DNA from: Radicibacter daui
GTDB taxonomy: Bacteria > Pseudomonadota > Alphaproteobacteria > Radicibacterales > Radicibacteraceae
Direction of reading: 5' to 3'
DNA: 64,000 nucleotides
Assembly (NCBI GenBank): GCA_030657355.1
Contig: CP131057.1
Coordinates: forward strand, 517,501 to 581,500
In this document: piece after piece, positions 9,339 through 18,341 of the stretch
How the letters are laid out: every line of letters starts with the position of its first letter
Numbering within the stretch: the stretch's first letter is position 1
Translations under genes and position numbers: made by a program
Notes under the pieces: model-generated
Seen by the model: the letters and a program-made list of their open reading frames with translations, nothing else
What the model was told of the DNA's origin: nothing
The model's database searches: none

Positions 9339-11411
9339 CTATCCCTCCCTCACCTTTGCCGGGATACCATCACTGGCAGAACCCGGGAGGGTGTGACGCA
9401 CGGCATCAAGAATGGCTTCGACACTTTTTTCCAGTGTGAGGCCGGTGGCCGCCATCGTCGCCGCCTGCGAAAGACGCCGGGCCAGCCCCTCTTGCGTCAT
9501 CAACGGCCTGAGACAATCGGCAAGGGCATCGCCATTGAGGGACACCGCGACCAATCCATTGTGGTCATGGCGCAAATACGCAATTTCCGGCCCGTGATAA
9601 GCGCCCGGACAGATAACAACCGGAACGCCATAGGCAAAGCTGTGAACGACAGCCAGGCCAGCTGAATCCGGCTGCACCTGGGCCGTTGCCATCGAAAAAA
9701 AGGGCGCCAGTTCAGGTTCGGTAAAAAGCGGGGGCACGAAGACGGCGCCGCCCGCCCCGGGGAGGGCGCGAAGGGCACTCTCCTGCGGTCCGTCGCCGAC
9801 GATTACCATCTGGCAGTCATGGCCTTCTGTCCGCAACCGCGCGATCGCTTCGAGCGCAATATCCAGCCGCTTTTCCTGATAAAGGCGGCCAACGAAGAGA
9901 AAAACCCTGTCGGCGACGATCCCGTGCTGCCGGCGCACCTGCTCGACCTCGTCCAGCGACAAAGCCGCCGCCGCCCGCATGCAGGCGGCCACATCAAGCG
10001 TATTGTGGGTTACGAAAATGGCCTCAGGCGCCACACCATGTTTCAGGCAGGACCGGCGTCCTTCCTCCGTATAGGGCAGCACGGCGTCCGCCCCTCGCGC
10101 CATCAGGATGCGGGCACGCCGGCGAAACCGCAGATGAAGACGGGACAACGCTCCCTGCGCCAGGGTTTCTTCCTCGCTGTCGAGACGAAAATGTCCGCTG
10201 AGGAGAAGACGCGGCCGCCCGGCAAGCTTGCGCGTGATCCACAGCAGCCACATTCCCAGATCATGAGTATGAAAGCTGCCGATGACCGCCTGATAACGAC
10301 CCAGCAGAGCTTGGAGACTTCCCCCCGACCACGCAATCCGCCCCTTGCCCCACGGCCAGAAGCGGTTGGTCCGGGGATGAGCAAACGCTCCCAGCGTCCC
10401 CGCCGGGATCGAGCGCGGGGTCTGCTGCCCGAGACCTGCGCCGAAATAGATATCGAAATCGAGCGCCGCCCGGGATTCCAGAGCCTTGAAGAGTCCGATC
10501 CGGTAAGCTGGCAGCAGGCCTTCGACAAATGCCACCCTCGGCCTCCGGGGAGGTTCCGGCTCCAGCGGAACGAGGCTCTCGCCAAGGCACCTCAAATAGG
10601 TGCGCAGCGTCCAGTACCACCAGAGTTTGCCGCCATACCGGCGCAAAAGGCCCGACCATGCCCGCCAGGGGTAACCGCGCGGGCCGCCAATGGCCGCCAG
10701 ACGGCGCGCGAATGAAATCCGGCCATCGCGCCAGGGCGCGACCGCGGTGTTCGAAGCACAACGACCGATGGGCCTCGGGGCGAGCCAGACATCAAAGCCG
10801 GCAGCTTTGGCGCGATAGCCGAAATCGGTATCCGCCATACCCTGTACAGCCTCGAACAGGGCGTCTATTCCGCCGAGAGACCGGGAGACCCGTGTTGGTA
10901 CGAGTACGACATTGCCATTGAAGGTATCGCAGGCCTGCAAGGCTCCATCGGGATGAAGCCGGACCAGCCGCAGAGGGTGCTCCCCTTCCCGCTTCTGGCC
11001 GCTATAGGTCACAGCCCCACTGACGGGGTCGATGACGGCACCGACGATAACTGACTGTTTGCCATTGCGCACCAGGGCATTCGAATGCGCATCCAGCAAC
11101 TCGGCGACGGCGCCTTCTTCGAGCATCACATCGTCGTTGAGCCAGAGAAGAAAATCGGCAACGCCATCATCGGCGACAGCAATCGCCTCCCGCATGGCTC
11201 CGGCCCACCAGAACGCGGAAGAAAGTTCGAGAATGCGGGTTTGCGGATAGAATTCGCGAACGGCGGCCACAGTACCGTCGGTGCTGGCGCTGTCGGCGAG
11301 AACGATGTCGAAGGCAACATCCGCCGCTGCGGCACTCCTTATAAAGCAACCGATGCAGGCGACGGTCAGTTCGCGCCGGTTATGGCTCGCAAGAACGGCA
11401 GCAATGCGCAC
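9339..11411 (-). CDS. Two-domain glycosyltransferase: N-terminal GT2 fused to C-terminal GT4
   Basis: The 690-residue protein joins two different glycosyltransferase folds. Residues 1 to about 285 are a GT2 (GT-A) domain opening MRIAAVLASHNRRELTVACI, with a DxD-like LNDDV near residue 97 and GMADTDFGYRAKAAGFDVW. After a Pro-rich linker (PLEPEPPRRPRV), residues from about 290 form a GT4 (GT-B) domain with FVGRLYQEKRLDIALEAI. The usual E-x7-E region reads PDSAGLAVVHSFAYG, so both glutamates are replaced, a variant seen in some O-antigen GT4 enzymes. A GTG start at 11411 lies five bases after the polymerase gene. One polypeptide could add two successive sugars. Confidence 0.88.
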   Translation of the reverse strand: MRIAAVLASHNRRELTVACIGCFIRSAAAADVAFDIVLADSASTDGTVAAVREFYPQTRILELSSAFWWAGAMREAIAVADDGVADFLLWLNDDVMLEEGAVAELLDAHSNALVRNGKQSVIVGAVIDPVSGAVTYSGQKREGEHPLRLVRLHPDGALQACDTFNGNVVLVPTRVSRSLGGIDALFEAVQGMADTDFGYRAKAAGFDVWLAPRPIGRCASNTAVAPWRDGRISFARRLAAIGGPRGYPWRAWSGLLRRYGGKLWWYWTLRTYLRCLGESLVPLEPEPPRRPRVAFVEGLLPAYRIGLFKALESRAALDFDIYFGAGLGQQTPRSIPAGTLGAFAHPRTNRFWPWGKGRIAWSGGSLQALLGRYQAVIGSFHTHDLGMWLLWITRKLAGRPRLLLSGHFRLDSEEETLAQGALSRLHLRFRRRARILMARGADAVLPYTEEGRRSCLKHGVAPEAIFVTHNTLDVAACMRAAAALSLDEVEQVRRQHGIVADRVFLFVGRLYQEKRLDIALEAIARLRTEGHDCQMVIVGDGPQESALRALPGAGGAVFVPPLFTEPELAPFFSMATAQVQPDSAGLAVVHSFAYGVPVVICPGAYHGPEIAYLRHDHNGLVAVSLNGDALADCLRPLMTQEGLARRLSQAATMAATGLTLEKSVEAILDAVRHTLPGSASDGIPAKVREG

Positions 11412-11416
11412 AATGC

Positions 11417-12745
11417 TTACCCCGGAGCCAAGGTGAGTACAGGTTGTGTACTACGTTGCCGTGCGGCGAGCGCCACCCCGCCGAGCATCCCAAGCATGAT
11501 CCCCTGCTCGTAACCCGGCGAATAGGGAATGTTATAAATGAGGAGCGATACGATCAGGGCCAGGGCGGCCTCAACATCGTCGCCTGCCACCTGACGCACT
11601 GACGCCAGAAGATTCCAGAACGTGCGCCAATGGTAGAGAATCCAGGTGGCCGCTCCAGCAACGCCCGCGTTCAGAAACATCTCCAGATAAGCATTGTGCG
11701 GCGAGACGATCACGACCTGGTTGTTGATCAGACGCTCATAGCCGGAACCATACCCGCTCCCGAACAGCACGTTGACGGGTCCGGAGGCGAGCGCGCGCTG
11801 AAGCAGATAGCGCCACCCCTGGATGCGCCAGTCGATGGTACTGTTGTCGGAAACGGCCTCCTCCACCGCAGATGCAACCGGCGAGGCAATCAGATCGTGG
11901 CCAAGGCCTGCGGCAAGCAGGCTGATCGCCGCCAGTGTCACTACCAGCAAAGCGGCAATCCCGCCTAGGCGGCCAATGTCACGCCGGGCGTAAAGCGTAA
12001 CGCCGGCGAGGGCGACAATCGTCGACACCCAGACACTGCGGTGGAAAAGAAAGATCACCATCGCAAGACAACACACTGTCAATAGCCGTTCCGCCCCCGC
12101 TGCGCGCCCGCGCGCCCAGCCGAAGATACCGACGATCGCCACCTGGGATAATAACAGGCTGCTTGCCGCAGGCAGCACACGCTCACGCTGATAAAGCAAT
12201 GCGCCAAAAACCGCCTCCCCTGAAGGGTTCCAGAACCCTTCATTAGGCATAAACCAGCGCAGCAGGGCGACGCCAACCAGCAATCCCGCGGCAAGCGCCC
12301 AAAGCCGCATGCCGCGAAAAAAATCTTCTTCGCTCCATTCAAAGGAAAGAGCGTAGAAGCCTCCGGCGAGCAGATAGAAAATCGGCCTGAAATAGAGACC
12401 TGCGGCATGGACTCCGTAACGGCTGGCCCCTAGCGCGAAGGCAAGCATGGCCAGTGCCGAAAACAGCAGCCAGAGGCGCTGCGCGCTGCTGAAGCTTACG
12501 GCATGGATAAGCCGGACAAAGCCCGCTACGAACAAGGATCCGAACAGGAAATCGCTGACGGTCGCTTCAAAACCGGAAAGCCTGTAGGAGGCAACAAGCC
12601 CCAGATGCTGCTCGGCAAGACTGACCAGAAGCGCCAGAAAAATACCCGGCCAGCGAGACGCCACCGCCAGGAATATGGTGATGACGGCTGCACAACCGAA
12701 GAATAACGCGACCACCACATCGAGATCGCTGCCTGTCAGCTCCAT
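11417..12745 (-). CDS. O-antigen polymerase/ligase-like membrane protein (Wzy candidate)
   Basis: The product of about 442 residues has ten or more membrane helices and the family loop with VIVSPHNAYLEMFLNAG near the C-terminus; GSGYGSGYERL precedes it. It is likely the polymerase of the repeat unit because it sits inside the glycosyltransferase operon, whereas the other family member lies outside on the opposite strand. I chose the ATG at 12745, preceded by AGGA; a TTG at 12772 would overlap the upstream GT4 gene. Polymerase and ligase cannot be separated by sequence. Confidence 0.85.
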   Translation of the reverse strand: MELTGSDLDVVVALFFGCAAVITIFLAVASRWPGIFLALLVSLAEQHLGLVASYRLSGFEATVSDFLFGSLFVAGFVRLIHAVSFSSAQRLWLLFSALAMLAFALGASRYGVHAAGLYFRPIFYLLAGGFYALSFEWSEEDFFRGMRLWALAAGLLVGVALLRWFMPNEGFWNPSGEAVFGALLYQRERVLPAASSLLLSQVAIVGIFGWARGRAAGAERLLTVCCLAMVIFLFHRSVWVSTIVALAGVTLYARRDIGRLGGIAALLVVTLAAISLLAAGLGHDLIASPVASAVEEAVSDNSTIDWRIQGWRYLLQRALASGPVNVLFGSGYGSGYERLINNQVVIVSPHNAYLEMFLNAGVAGAATWILYHWRTFWNLLASVRQVAGDDVEAALALIVSLLIYNIPYSPGYEQGIMLGMLGGVALAARQRSTQPVLTLAPG

Positions 12746-12761
12746 CAACTGCGTTCCTGCA

Positions 12762-13925
12762 TCACGGCCCAACGCAGCAGCTTATATCCTGACTGCCCTG
12801 CAAGGCGTAGAGTTCCTTATGGCGTTGCCAGCTTTTTTCCGCGCTGAACAGCCTGCTGGCAAGGCCTGGCGCCTGATCGGCAAGCTCCCGGAGTTGATGC
12901 CCCGGCATTGACAGGAGGCGGTGCAGCTGACCGGCCAGCGCTGCCCGTTCAGGCTGGCACCACGAGACTGCACGTCCGAACTGGCTGAAACTCTCCAGGC
13001 CGGAGCCCGCGGAAAGCAGTGCCGGCACTCCGCATGCGAGTGCTTCCAGCGCTGCAAGGCCAAAACCTTCCCTTTCGGATGGCATAACAAAGAGATCGCT
13101 TGCCGCCAGTACCTGGCGCACCTCACCGACCTGCCCCAGAAACCTTATTTTGGGGTCAAGCCCTAGCATCGAGGCATGTCTCCGTTCATCGGCTTCGCAC
13201 GGGCCGGTGCCAGCATGCAGTACGATATACCGTCCCTCTGGTGCGCCATCGACGAGCGCGTCGAAGAGCAGGTCGTGATTTTTGACCGGCTGGCAGCTGC
13301 CAACCACAGCCAAAACAGTCTCGTCCCCGGAAATGCCAAACCGGCCGCGGGCATCCTGCCGGTCCTCTTCCGATACTGGAGAGAAGCGCTGAAAGTCGAT
13401 CCAGGGGGGCACGATCTGCACGGGATTGCCGAAGCGCTGCTTTTCCACCTGCTCGACAGCCGTGCTGTGAGCAACACTCACCACGCCGACGAGCTGCCGC
13501 AGCACAGCGCGCTGCAGCCACCGCCGCCATCGCAGCGCTCCGCTGAACGCAAAAACCGCATGGACGGTACGCACAATCCGGGTGTGGGGCGCGGCGAGCC
13601 GGGCAGCGAGCGCAAACCAGAAATTAGCCCGTTCGCAGTGAATATGTACGGCCGAAGGCCGCAGATCGCGGCACAAGCGCCAGAAGGCGTACATGAAGGT
13701 TGGTGAGCGCGAGAAAGGCAAATGCTCGATACGATAACCGGCGGTAGCGAGCGTTTCTGCGTAAGAACCAATCCCCCGCTCGCCAGTGGACAGGATTACC
13801 CCGGTTATTCCATCCCGCTGCAATAACGGAGCAAGCGACAGCAGCATGCTCTCTGCACCCGATGCCTCGAGCGCCGCCATGACGAACAGCACAAGCTGCC
13901 GGCGCGGCGCCTGTTCGGCGGTCAC
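12762..13925 (-). CDS. Glycosyltransferase family 4 protein
   Basis: The 387-residue GT-B protein has an N-terminal acceptor domain (LEASGAESMLLSLAPLL, VHIHCERANFWFAL) and a C-terminal donor domain with VVGSCQPVKNHDLLFDAL and PSEREGFGLAALEALACGVP, a full E-x7-E site. It starts at GTG 13925 behind a strong ribosome site (GGGGGAG), 24 bases after the UDP-glucuronate decarboxylase gene, so it is probably the second gene of the operon. Donor sugar unknown; a pentosyl donor made by the preceding enzyme is an attractive guess. Confidence 0.9.
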   Translation of the reverse strand: MTAEQAPRRQLVLFVMAALEASGAESMLLSLAPLLQRDGITGVILSTGERGIGSYAETLATAGYRIEHLPFSRSPTFMYAFWRLCRDLRPSAVHIHCERANFWFALAARLAAPHTRIVRTVHAVFAFSGALRWRRWLQRAVLRQLVGVVSVAHSTAVEQVEKQRFGNPVQIVPPWIDFQRFSPVSEEDRQDARGRFGISGDETVLAVVGSCQPVKNHDLLFDALVDGAPEGRYIVLHAGTGPCEADERRHASMLGLDPKIRFLGQVGEVRQVLAASDLFVMPSEREGFGLAALEALACGVPALLSAGSGLESFSQFGRAVSWCQPERAALAGQLHRLLSMPGHQLRELADQAPGLASRLFSAEKSWQRHKELYALQGSQDISCCVGP

Positions 13926-13949
13926 AGCAGCTCCCCCTTGTCCGACATT

Positions 13950-14894
13950 TCAGGCCAAGCCGGCAAAATAGCTGACCGTACGCCTGAGGCCAGTTTGCAA
14001 ATCGACAGACGGATACCAGTCAAGCAGCGTGCGGGCTCTGGAAATATCGGGGCAGCGCTGCATCGGATCATCCTCTGGCAGAGGCAGATGGCGAAAGCCT
14101 GCACTGCTCCCGAGCATGGACTGAACGTGCCCCGCCAGCTCCCGGATGGTGATTTCGTGCGGATTTCCCAGATTGACCGGGCCGGTCACTTCATCTGGCG
14201 TGTCCATGAGACGAACCAGCCCGTCGATAAGATCATCCACATAACAGAAGGAGCGCCGCTGCCCGCCATCGCCATAAAGGGTGATCGCCTCGTTACGCAT
14301 TGCCTGCTGGATGAAGTTCGAGACGACACGTCCGTCATTGGGATGCATGCGGGGGCCATAGGTATTGAAAATGCGCGCAACCTTGATCTTCACCCCTTCT
14401 TGCCGGTGATAGTCGAAGAACAGGGTCTCGGCGCAGCGCTTGCCTTCGTCATAACAGGCCCTGGGACCGATAGGATTTACGTTGCCACGATATTCTTCCG
14501 CCTGGGTACTGACGGTTGGATCGCCATATACCTCCGACGTTGAGGCCTGAAGAATTCTGACATTCAGACGGCGCGCGAGCCCCAGCATGTTGAGCGCCCC
14601 GAAAACCGACGTCTTGACCGTCTGTATGGGATTCAACTGGTAATGGATAGGCGAGGCAGGACAGGCGAGGTTGTAAATCTGGTCGACCTCCACCGAAAGC
14701 GGATGCGTCACATCGTGACGGATCACTTCGAACCGGTGATTGCCCAGCAGATGAGCGATATTGTCACGCGAGCCGGTGAAGAAATTATCCACGCAGATGA
14801 CATCGCAGCCATCCGCCAGCAGGCGTTCGCACAGGTGGGAGCCAAGAAACCCGGCTCCGCCGGTTACAAGAACCCTGGTGCGCGCGTGCTTCAT
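13950..14894 (-). CDS. UDP-glucuronate decarboxylase (UDP-xylose synthase) family
   Basis: The 314-residue extended SDR carries the NAD-binding motif [11 protein letters not shown] (residues 11-21), [22 protein letters not shown] and the catalytic Tyr/Lys in CYDEGKR. It closely follows the UXS pattern ([26 protein letters not shown]). Such enzymes turn UDP-glucuronate into UDP-xylose in the cytosol with an internal NAD+ hydride cycle. It is the first gene of the minus-strand polysaccharide operon and so predicts xylose, or a sugar derived from it, in the polymer. Other UDP-sugar epimerases of this subgroup remain possible but less likely. Confidence 0.92.
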   Translation of the reverse strand: MKHARTRVLVTGGAGFLGSHLCERLLADGCDVICVDNFFTGSRDNIAHLLGNHRFEVIRHDVTHPLSVEVDQIYNLACPASPIHYQLNPIQTVKTSVFGALNMLGLARRLNVRILQASTSEVYGDPTVSTQAEEYRGNVNPIGPRACYDEGKRCAETLFFDYHRQEGVKIKVARIFNTYGPRMHPNDGRVVSNFIQQAMRNEAITLYGDGGQRRSFCYVDDLIDGLVRLMDTPDEVTGPVNLGNPHEITIRELAGHVQSMLGSSAGFRHLPLPEDDPMQRCPDISRARTLLDWYPSVDLQTGLRRTVSYFAGLA

Positions 14895-15045
14895 TGTGAG
14901 CCTTTACGGGTAGAGGAAGTGCACTGTTGCCGGAAGCGGCACTTAAGGCAACGGCGACCAGAGGGTTATCCGTCGCCACAGCTTAATAACAGGTTACGAT
15001 CATTCGGCGGCAAATCGGAACCGGTTGGCCGCGCCTCCGGGGGAG

Positions 15046-16206
15046 CTAGTTTCGTCCGCGTCGCGCCGATGGAGGACGCCAGAAAAACCGGCCGAACGGC
15101 CGCAGGAGGGGATAGGCCCAGGTCCACCCTCGCGGCAACTTCACCCTGTGACGGTGCACAGGATCGTTCAGGTCGGCGGCCAGTTCGGCGAGGCGATAGG
15201 ACCAGCCGGATTTCAGGGAATAAAGAAAATGGCGCCGCAACATCCGCCGCCGCAGCGGTGCCCTGCGGGCAACAACGGCGGCCTCCCGCCATCGATCGCC
15301 GCCGAAAAACCGACGCTCGAAGCGGCCATACATAGCCTGTGCGGGCATATCCTCCAGCAATCCCTGCGGCAGGGCACGCCCAAGCCAGTGATGCGCCAGC
15401 AGGAGCGCAAGCTGCATGGCTTTCTCCAGCCCCTCCGAACGAGCTTCCAGAAGCATTCGCTCAGCGGCATCAGGCACCGTCAGCAAACCGGCAATGTCGG
15501 CCACCCAGCAAAGCCGCTCCCAGCAATGCTCGCTGCCATGCGCCACCAGATAGAGCGCCAGCAGACGGGCCGGCAGCGTTGGAACCTCAGACGATCCCAA
15601 CCGCACCGTCTGACGCTCCTGCCATAGTTTCCTGAAGGGTACATCGAGGCGGGCAGGGTTGATGCTGAGACGTTGGTGCAGCTCTATCAGTTGCCCGTTA
15701 TCAGGATGCCTCAAGCACAATTCACGCTGGTCCGGCTGCGCCACGCCATCCGTAACATAGCCGCCCCCAACCAGCAGCGCCTCGGCCCGCAAAAAGTCTC
15801 CTGGCTCCACCAGCAGGTCGATGTCTCCCACACCCCGTACCGAGACATCCTCATACAGCAGTTGCGAAAGGACCACGCCTTTCAGGAAAAGCGCGTCAAT
15901 CCCCGCACCTGACAGAAGCGCATTCAACCGCACCACCTCCGCGGTCTGGGCAAGAGCCGCGCGGACCTGCTTTTCATGACGGTGGATCAGGTGTTTATGA
16001 ACATTCGCAGGCAGGCCTCCCCCACCGTCCCGTGCCGCCGCAGCGAGAAGCAGCGGTACGATGCGGTGGCGCACGGCACCCGCGGCCACTTCCTGCCAGT
16101 CTCTGACCTGCGATGCCATTTCGACAAGCATGCCTGCCTGCTCCAGCGCCGGCGTCCGTCGCGCAGCAAGGCATAAAAAACGGAACTCGGGAGCAAGGGC
16201 GGTCAA
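15046..16206 (-). CDS. Nucleotidyltransferase-fold protein (uncharacterised NTP_transf_5 family)
   Basis: The 386-residue protein contains a nucleotidyltransferase-like core around LFLKGVVLSQLLYED followed by VRGVGDIDLLVEPGDF, where GDIDLLV supplies the paired acidic residues. An N-terminal helical part (RIVPLLLAAAARDG, HRHEKQVRAAL) and a long C-terminal region complete the known domain layout. The biochemical activity is not established. Family members often occur in exopolysaccharide or exosortase-type clusters, as here. It lies 21 bases downstream of the methyltransferase gene and 151 bases upstream of the polysaccharide operon. Confidence 0.8.
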   Translation of the reverse strand: MTALAPEFRFLCLAARRTPALEQAGMLVEMASQVRDWQEVAAGAVRHRIVPLLLAAAARDGGGGLPANVHKHLIHRHEKQVRAALAQTAEVVRLNALLSGAGIDALFLKGVVLSQLLYEDVSVRGVGDIDLLVEPGDFLRAEALLVGGGYVTDGVAQPDQRELCLRHPDNGQLIELHQRLSINPARLDVPFRKLWQERQTVRLGSSEVPTLPARLLALYLVAHGSEHCWERLCWVADIAGLLTVPDAAERMLLEARSEGLEKAMQLALLLAHHWLGRALPQGLLEDMPAQAMYGRFERRFFGGDRWREAAVVARRAPLRRRMLRRHFLYSLKSGWSYRLAELAADLNDPVHRHRVKLPRGWTWAYPLLRPFGRFFWRPPSARRGRN

Positions 16207-16227
16207 GGAAAGCTCACCATAAATCGG

Positions 16228-16950
16228 CTACTGAGGAGAGCGTAGATGGCGCGCAACGGCCCGCGATAAAAGCTGGTCATAAGCGGGATATTCCAGCCCG
16301 ACCAGCGGCAGACCCGTCCGCTCAACAATCCGTTGTATTCCTTCGGGGGTCAGCATCTCGCCGTCCAAAGCAGCAAGACGACCGATTTCCAGCTCCTGTC
16401 CCCAGAAATAGATCGCCTGCGCCCCGATATTCTCCTGCATGCGCTTGACTTCGTCGACCCGATTGTCACCGCGCAGCGGTAACCAGATGTCGGCCATCAG
16501 AAAATCGACCGGCCCGGTCGGCCGATAGGAAAAGGCACTCCCGTGAACTATAGAAATTTTCCGGCGCGCCGCCTCCGGCAACTGACTGAAAATATCGAGT
16601 TCTTCATGCAGGGCGAGAACATCCGCATCAAGCTCAACAACAGTCACGCTGCTCACTTCATCCCGCAGCGCGGTCACAGCAGCGGCCCATCCCATTCCCA
16701 TGCCGAGAATGACCACATCTCCACGGGAAAGCCGCACACCGATCTCCTGGCTTTCTATTTCCATCGGTGTCATCGACATCCAAGTGGAGCCATCGCGGAT
16801 AAGACCCGCCATGTTCCTCACGAGGACGGCGTCACTCCAGTACCCACCGGCGAAATTCAGTTCGGAGATGAGGATCTCCCATTCCCCGCGCCGGATCGAC
16901 CGGTAAGCGGGGATGAAAAGATCAGTCTCGAAGAAAGTCACGTCGCTCAT
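16228..16950 (-). CDS. Putative SAM-dependent methyltransferase / spermidine-synthase-like protein
   Basis: The product of about 240 residues shows a Rossmann motif VVILGMGMGWAAAV and an acidic strand-2 end (VTVVELDADVLALHEE), as in class I methyltransferases and polyamine synthases. A later VDFLMADIWLPL resembles motif IV. The N-terminus (FIPAYRSIRRGEWEILISELN) is not one I can assign. I start at the ATG at 16950; an in-frame GTG lies three codons upstream. It precedes the nucleotidyltransferase-like gene, and both may be accessory to the polysaccharide cluster. Confidence 0.65.
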   Translation of the reverse strand: MSDVTFFETDLFIPAYRSIRRGEWEILISELNFAGGYWSDAVLVRNMAGLIRDGSTWMSMTPMEIESQEIGVRLSRGDVVILGMGMGWAAAVTALRDEVSSVTVVELDADVLALHEELDIFSQLPEAARRKISIVHGSAFSYRPTGPVDFLMADIWLPLRGDNRVDEVKRMQENIGAQAIYFWGQELEIGRLAALDGEMLTPEGIQRIVERTGLPLVGLEYPAYDQLLSRAVARHLRSPQ

Positions 16951-16995
16951 CGATGGCACACACCCCCGGAATGTTGCGACTTTTAAAAGCCAGGC

Positions 16996-18171
16996 TCAGG
17001 CCAGCGCCGTCTCCATCCGCCGTATACCCTCTTCCAGCGTCTTTCGGCTGCAGCCGAAATTGAGGCGCACGAAACGCTTGTCGGCAAAGTCGGCGCCGGG
17101 GTTGAAGCCGACCTTGCCCTTCTCCAGGAAGTGGGCATAGGCATCGGCAAGGCCAAGGGCGGAGCAGTCGAGCCAGGCGAGGAAGGTGGCTTCCGGCGTC
17201 TTGAGGCTGATGCCGGGCAGGCGCGTCTTCACCGCGTCCACCAGATAGTCGCGGTTGGCCTGAAGATAGGGGATGAGTGCCTTGTGCCACGGGCCGCCAT
17301 GGCGGTAGGCCGCCAGCGTGGCATCGAGGCCGATGACGTTGACGCTGTCGACAAGGCCCATGCGCGAGGCCTCGAATTCCCGGCGCAGTTCGGCATTGGG
17401 GATGATGGCGAAGGCGGTCTTGAGGCCGGCGATGTTGTAGGTCTTGCTGGCAGCCATGATGGTGATGGTGCGCTCGGCAATCTCCGGGCTCAGCGAGGCC
17501 ATCGGCACATGGCGGCGGCCGTCATAGAGCAGGTCGCAATGCACTTCGTCGGCGATGATGAGCGTGCCGGCGGCAAGGCATTTTTCCGCCATTGCCAGCA
17601 ACTCCTCGCGGCCGAAGACGCGGCCGGTGGGATTATGCGGGTTGCACAGGATGAAGGCCGCGGACTTCCCGGCCGCCTTGCCGAAAGCGTCAAGGTCGAT
17701 TTCCCAGCGCGCGCCGCCATCCACCATCGGCACATCGTGGCGCTCGAGGTTCCAGTGGCCGGCTGCCGCCAGGATGGGCGGATACATCGGCGTCTGCACC
17801 AGCACGCCCTTGCCCGCCCCGCCCTTCTTGCCAAGCGCCGAAAACGCCTTCAGCGGCATGCTGAAACCGGGCGTTACCGACGGTAGCAGGGTGATGGCTT
17901 CCGGCGACACTTCCCAGCCGTACCGGGTCATCATCTCCGCCGCCAGCGTCTCGCGCAGTTCGGCAGAGGTGACGCCGTAGCCCATCACCGGATGGGCCGC
18001 CCGCCTGGCGATCGCCGCCATGATTTCCGGCGCCACCGGCAGGTCCATGTCCGCCACCCACATCGGCAGCACGTCCCCGGGATAACGGTTCCACTTGGCG
18101 CTGCCGGTGCCGCGACGGTCAATCACGGTATCGAAATCGTAAGCCGGCTGGGTCTTGCTGTCGTAGGGCAT
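16996..18171 (-). CDS. MalY/PatB family PLP-dependent C-S lyase / aminotransferase
   Basis: The 391-residue fold-type I protein begins with a DFDTVIDRRGTGSAKWNRY segment and has MWVADMDLPVAPEI, both typical of MalY/PatB cystathionine beta-lyases. The PLP lysine is K243 in AASKTYNIAGLKTAF, and CNPHNPTGR and IIADEVHCDL form the cofactor pocket. Family enzymes cleave cystathionine or cysteine conjugates to a thiol, pyruvate and ammonia; some act as aminotransferases. It lies 170 bases downstream of an SDR-like gene, with an inverted-repeat element between them. A methionine-biosynthesis or S-conjugate role is inferred from the family only. Confidence 0.9.
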   Translation of the reverse strand: MPYDSKTQPAYDFDTVIDRRGTGSAKWNRYPGDVLPMWVADMDLPVAPEIMAAIARRAAHPVMGYGVTSAELRETLAAEMMTRYGWEVSPEAITLLPSVTPGFSMPLKAFSALGKKGGAGKGVLVQTPMYPPILAAAGHWNLERHDVPMVDGGARWEIDLDAFGKAAGKSAAFILCNPHNPTGRVFGREELLAMAEKCLAAGTLIIADEVHCDLLYDGRRHVPMASLSPEIAERTITIMAASKTYNIAGLKTAFAIIPNAELRREFEASRMGLVDSVNVIGLDATLAAYRHGGPWHKALIPYLQANRDYLVDAVKTRLPGISLKTPEATFLAWLDCSALGLADAYAHFLEKGKVGFNPGADFADKRFVRLNFGCSRKTLEEGIRRMETALA

Positions 18172-18190
18172 GTTTCATCTCAACAAAGTG

Positions 18191-18324
18191 CCTTCCCCCT
18201 GCGCGGGGAAGGTGCCGCGTCAGCGGCGGATGGGGGTAATGAGGGCAGGATTTTCACCGGCTGCGCCGGGCGGCAATCGCATTACCCCCACCGGGCCTTC
18301 GGCCCACCCTCCCAGGAGGGGAGG
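18191..18324. repeat. Intergenic inverted pair of GC-rich hairpin elements
   Basis: Two similar elements face each other. The left one (18191-18241) contains a C-run/G-run hairpin, a CCGC/GCGG hairpin and ends in GGGGGTAATG. The right one (18280-18324) starts CATTACCCCC, continues with a GGGCC/GGCCC hairpin and ends in a CCTCCC/GGGAGG-type hairpin. Together they form a long imperfect palindrome. Such modular palindromic repeats are frequent between genes in alphaproteobacteria, where they may end or stabilise transcripts. Both flanking genes are on the minus strand. Confidence 0.7.
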
Positions 18325-18341
18325 TTTGAATTTGGTCTGGC

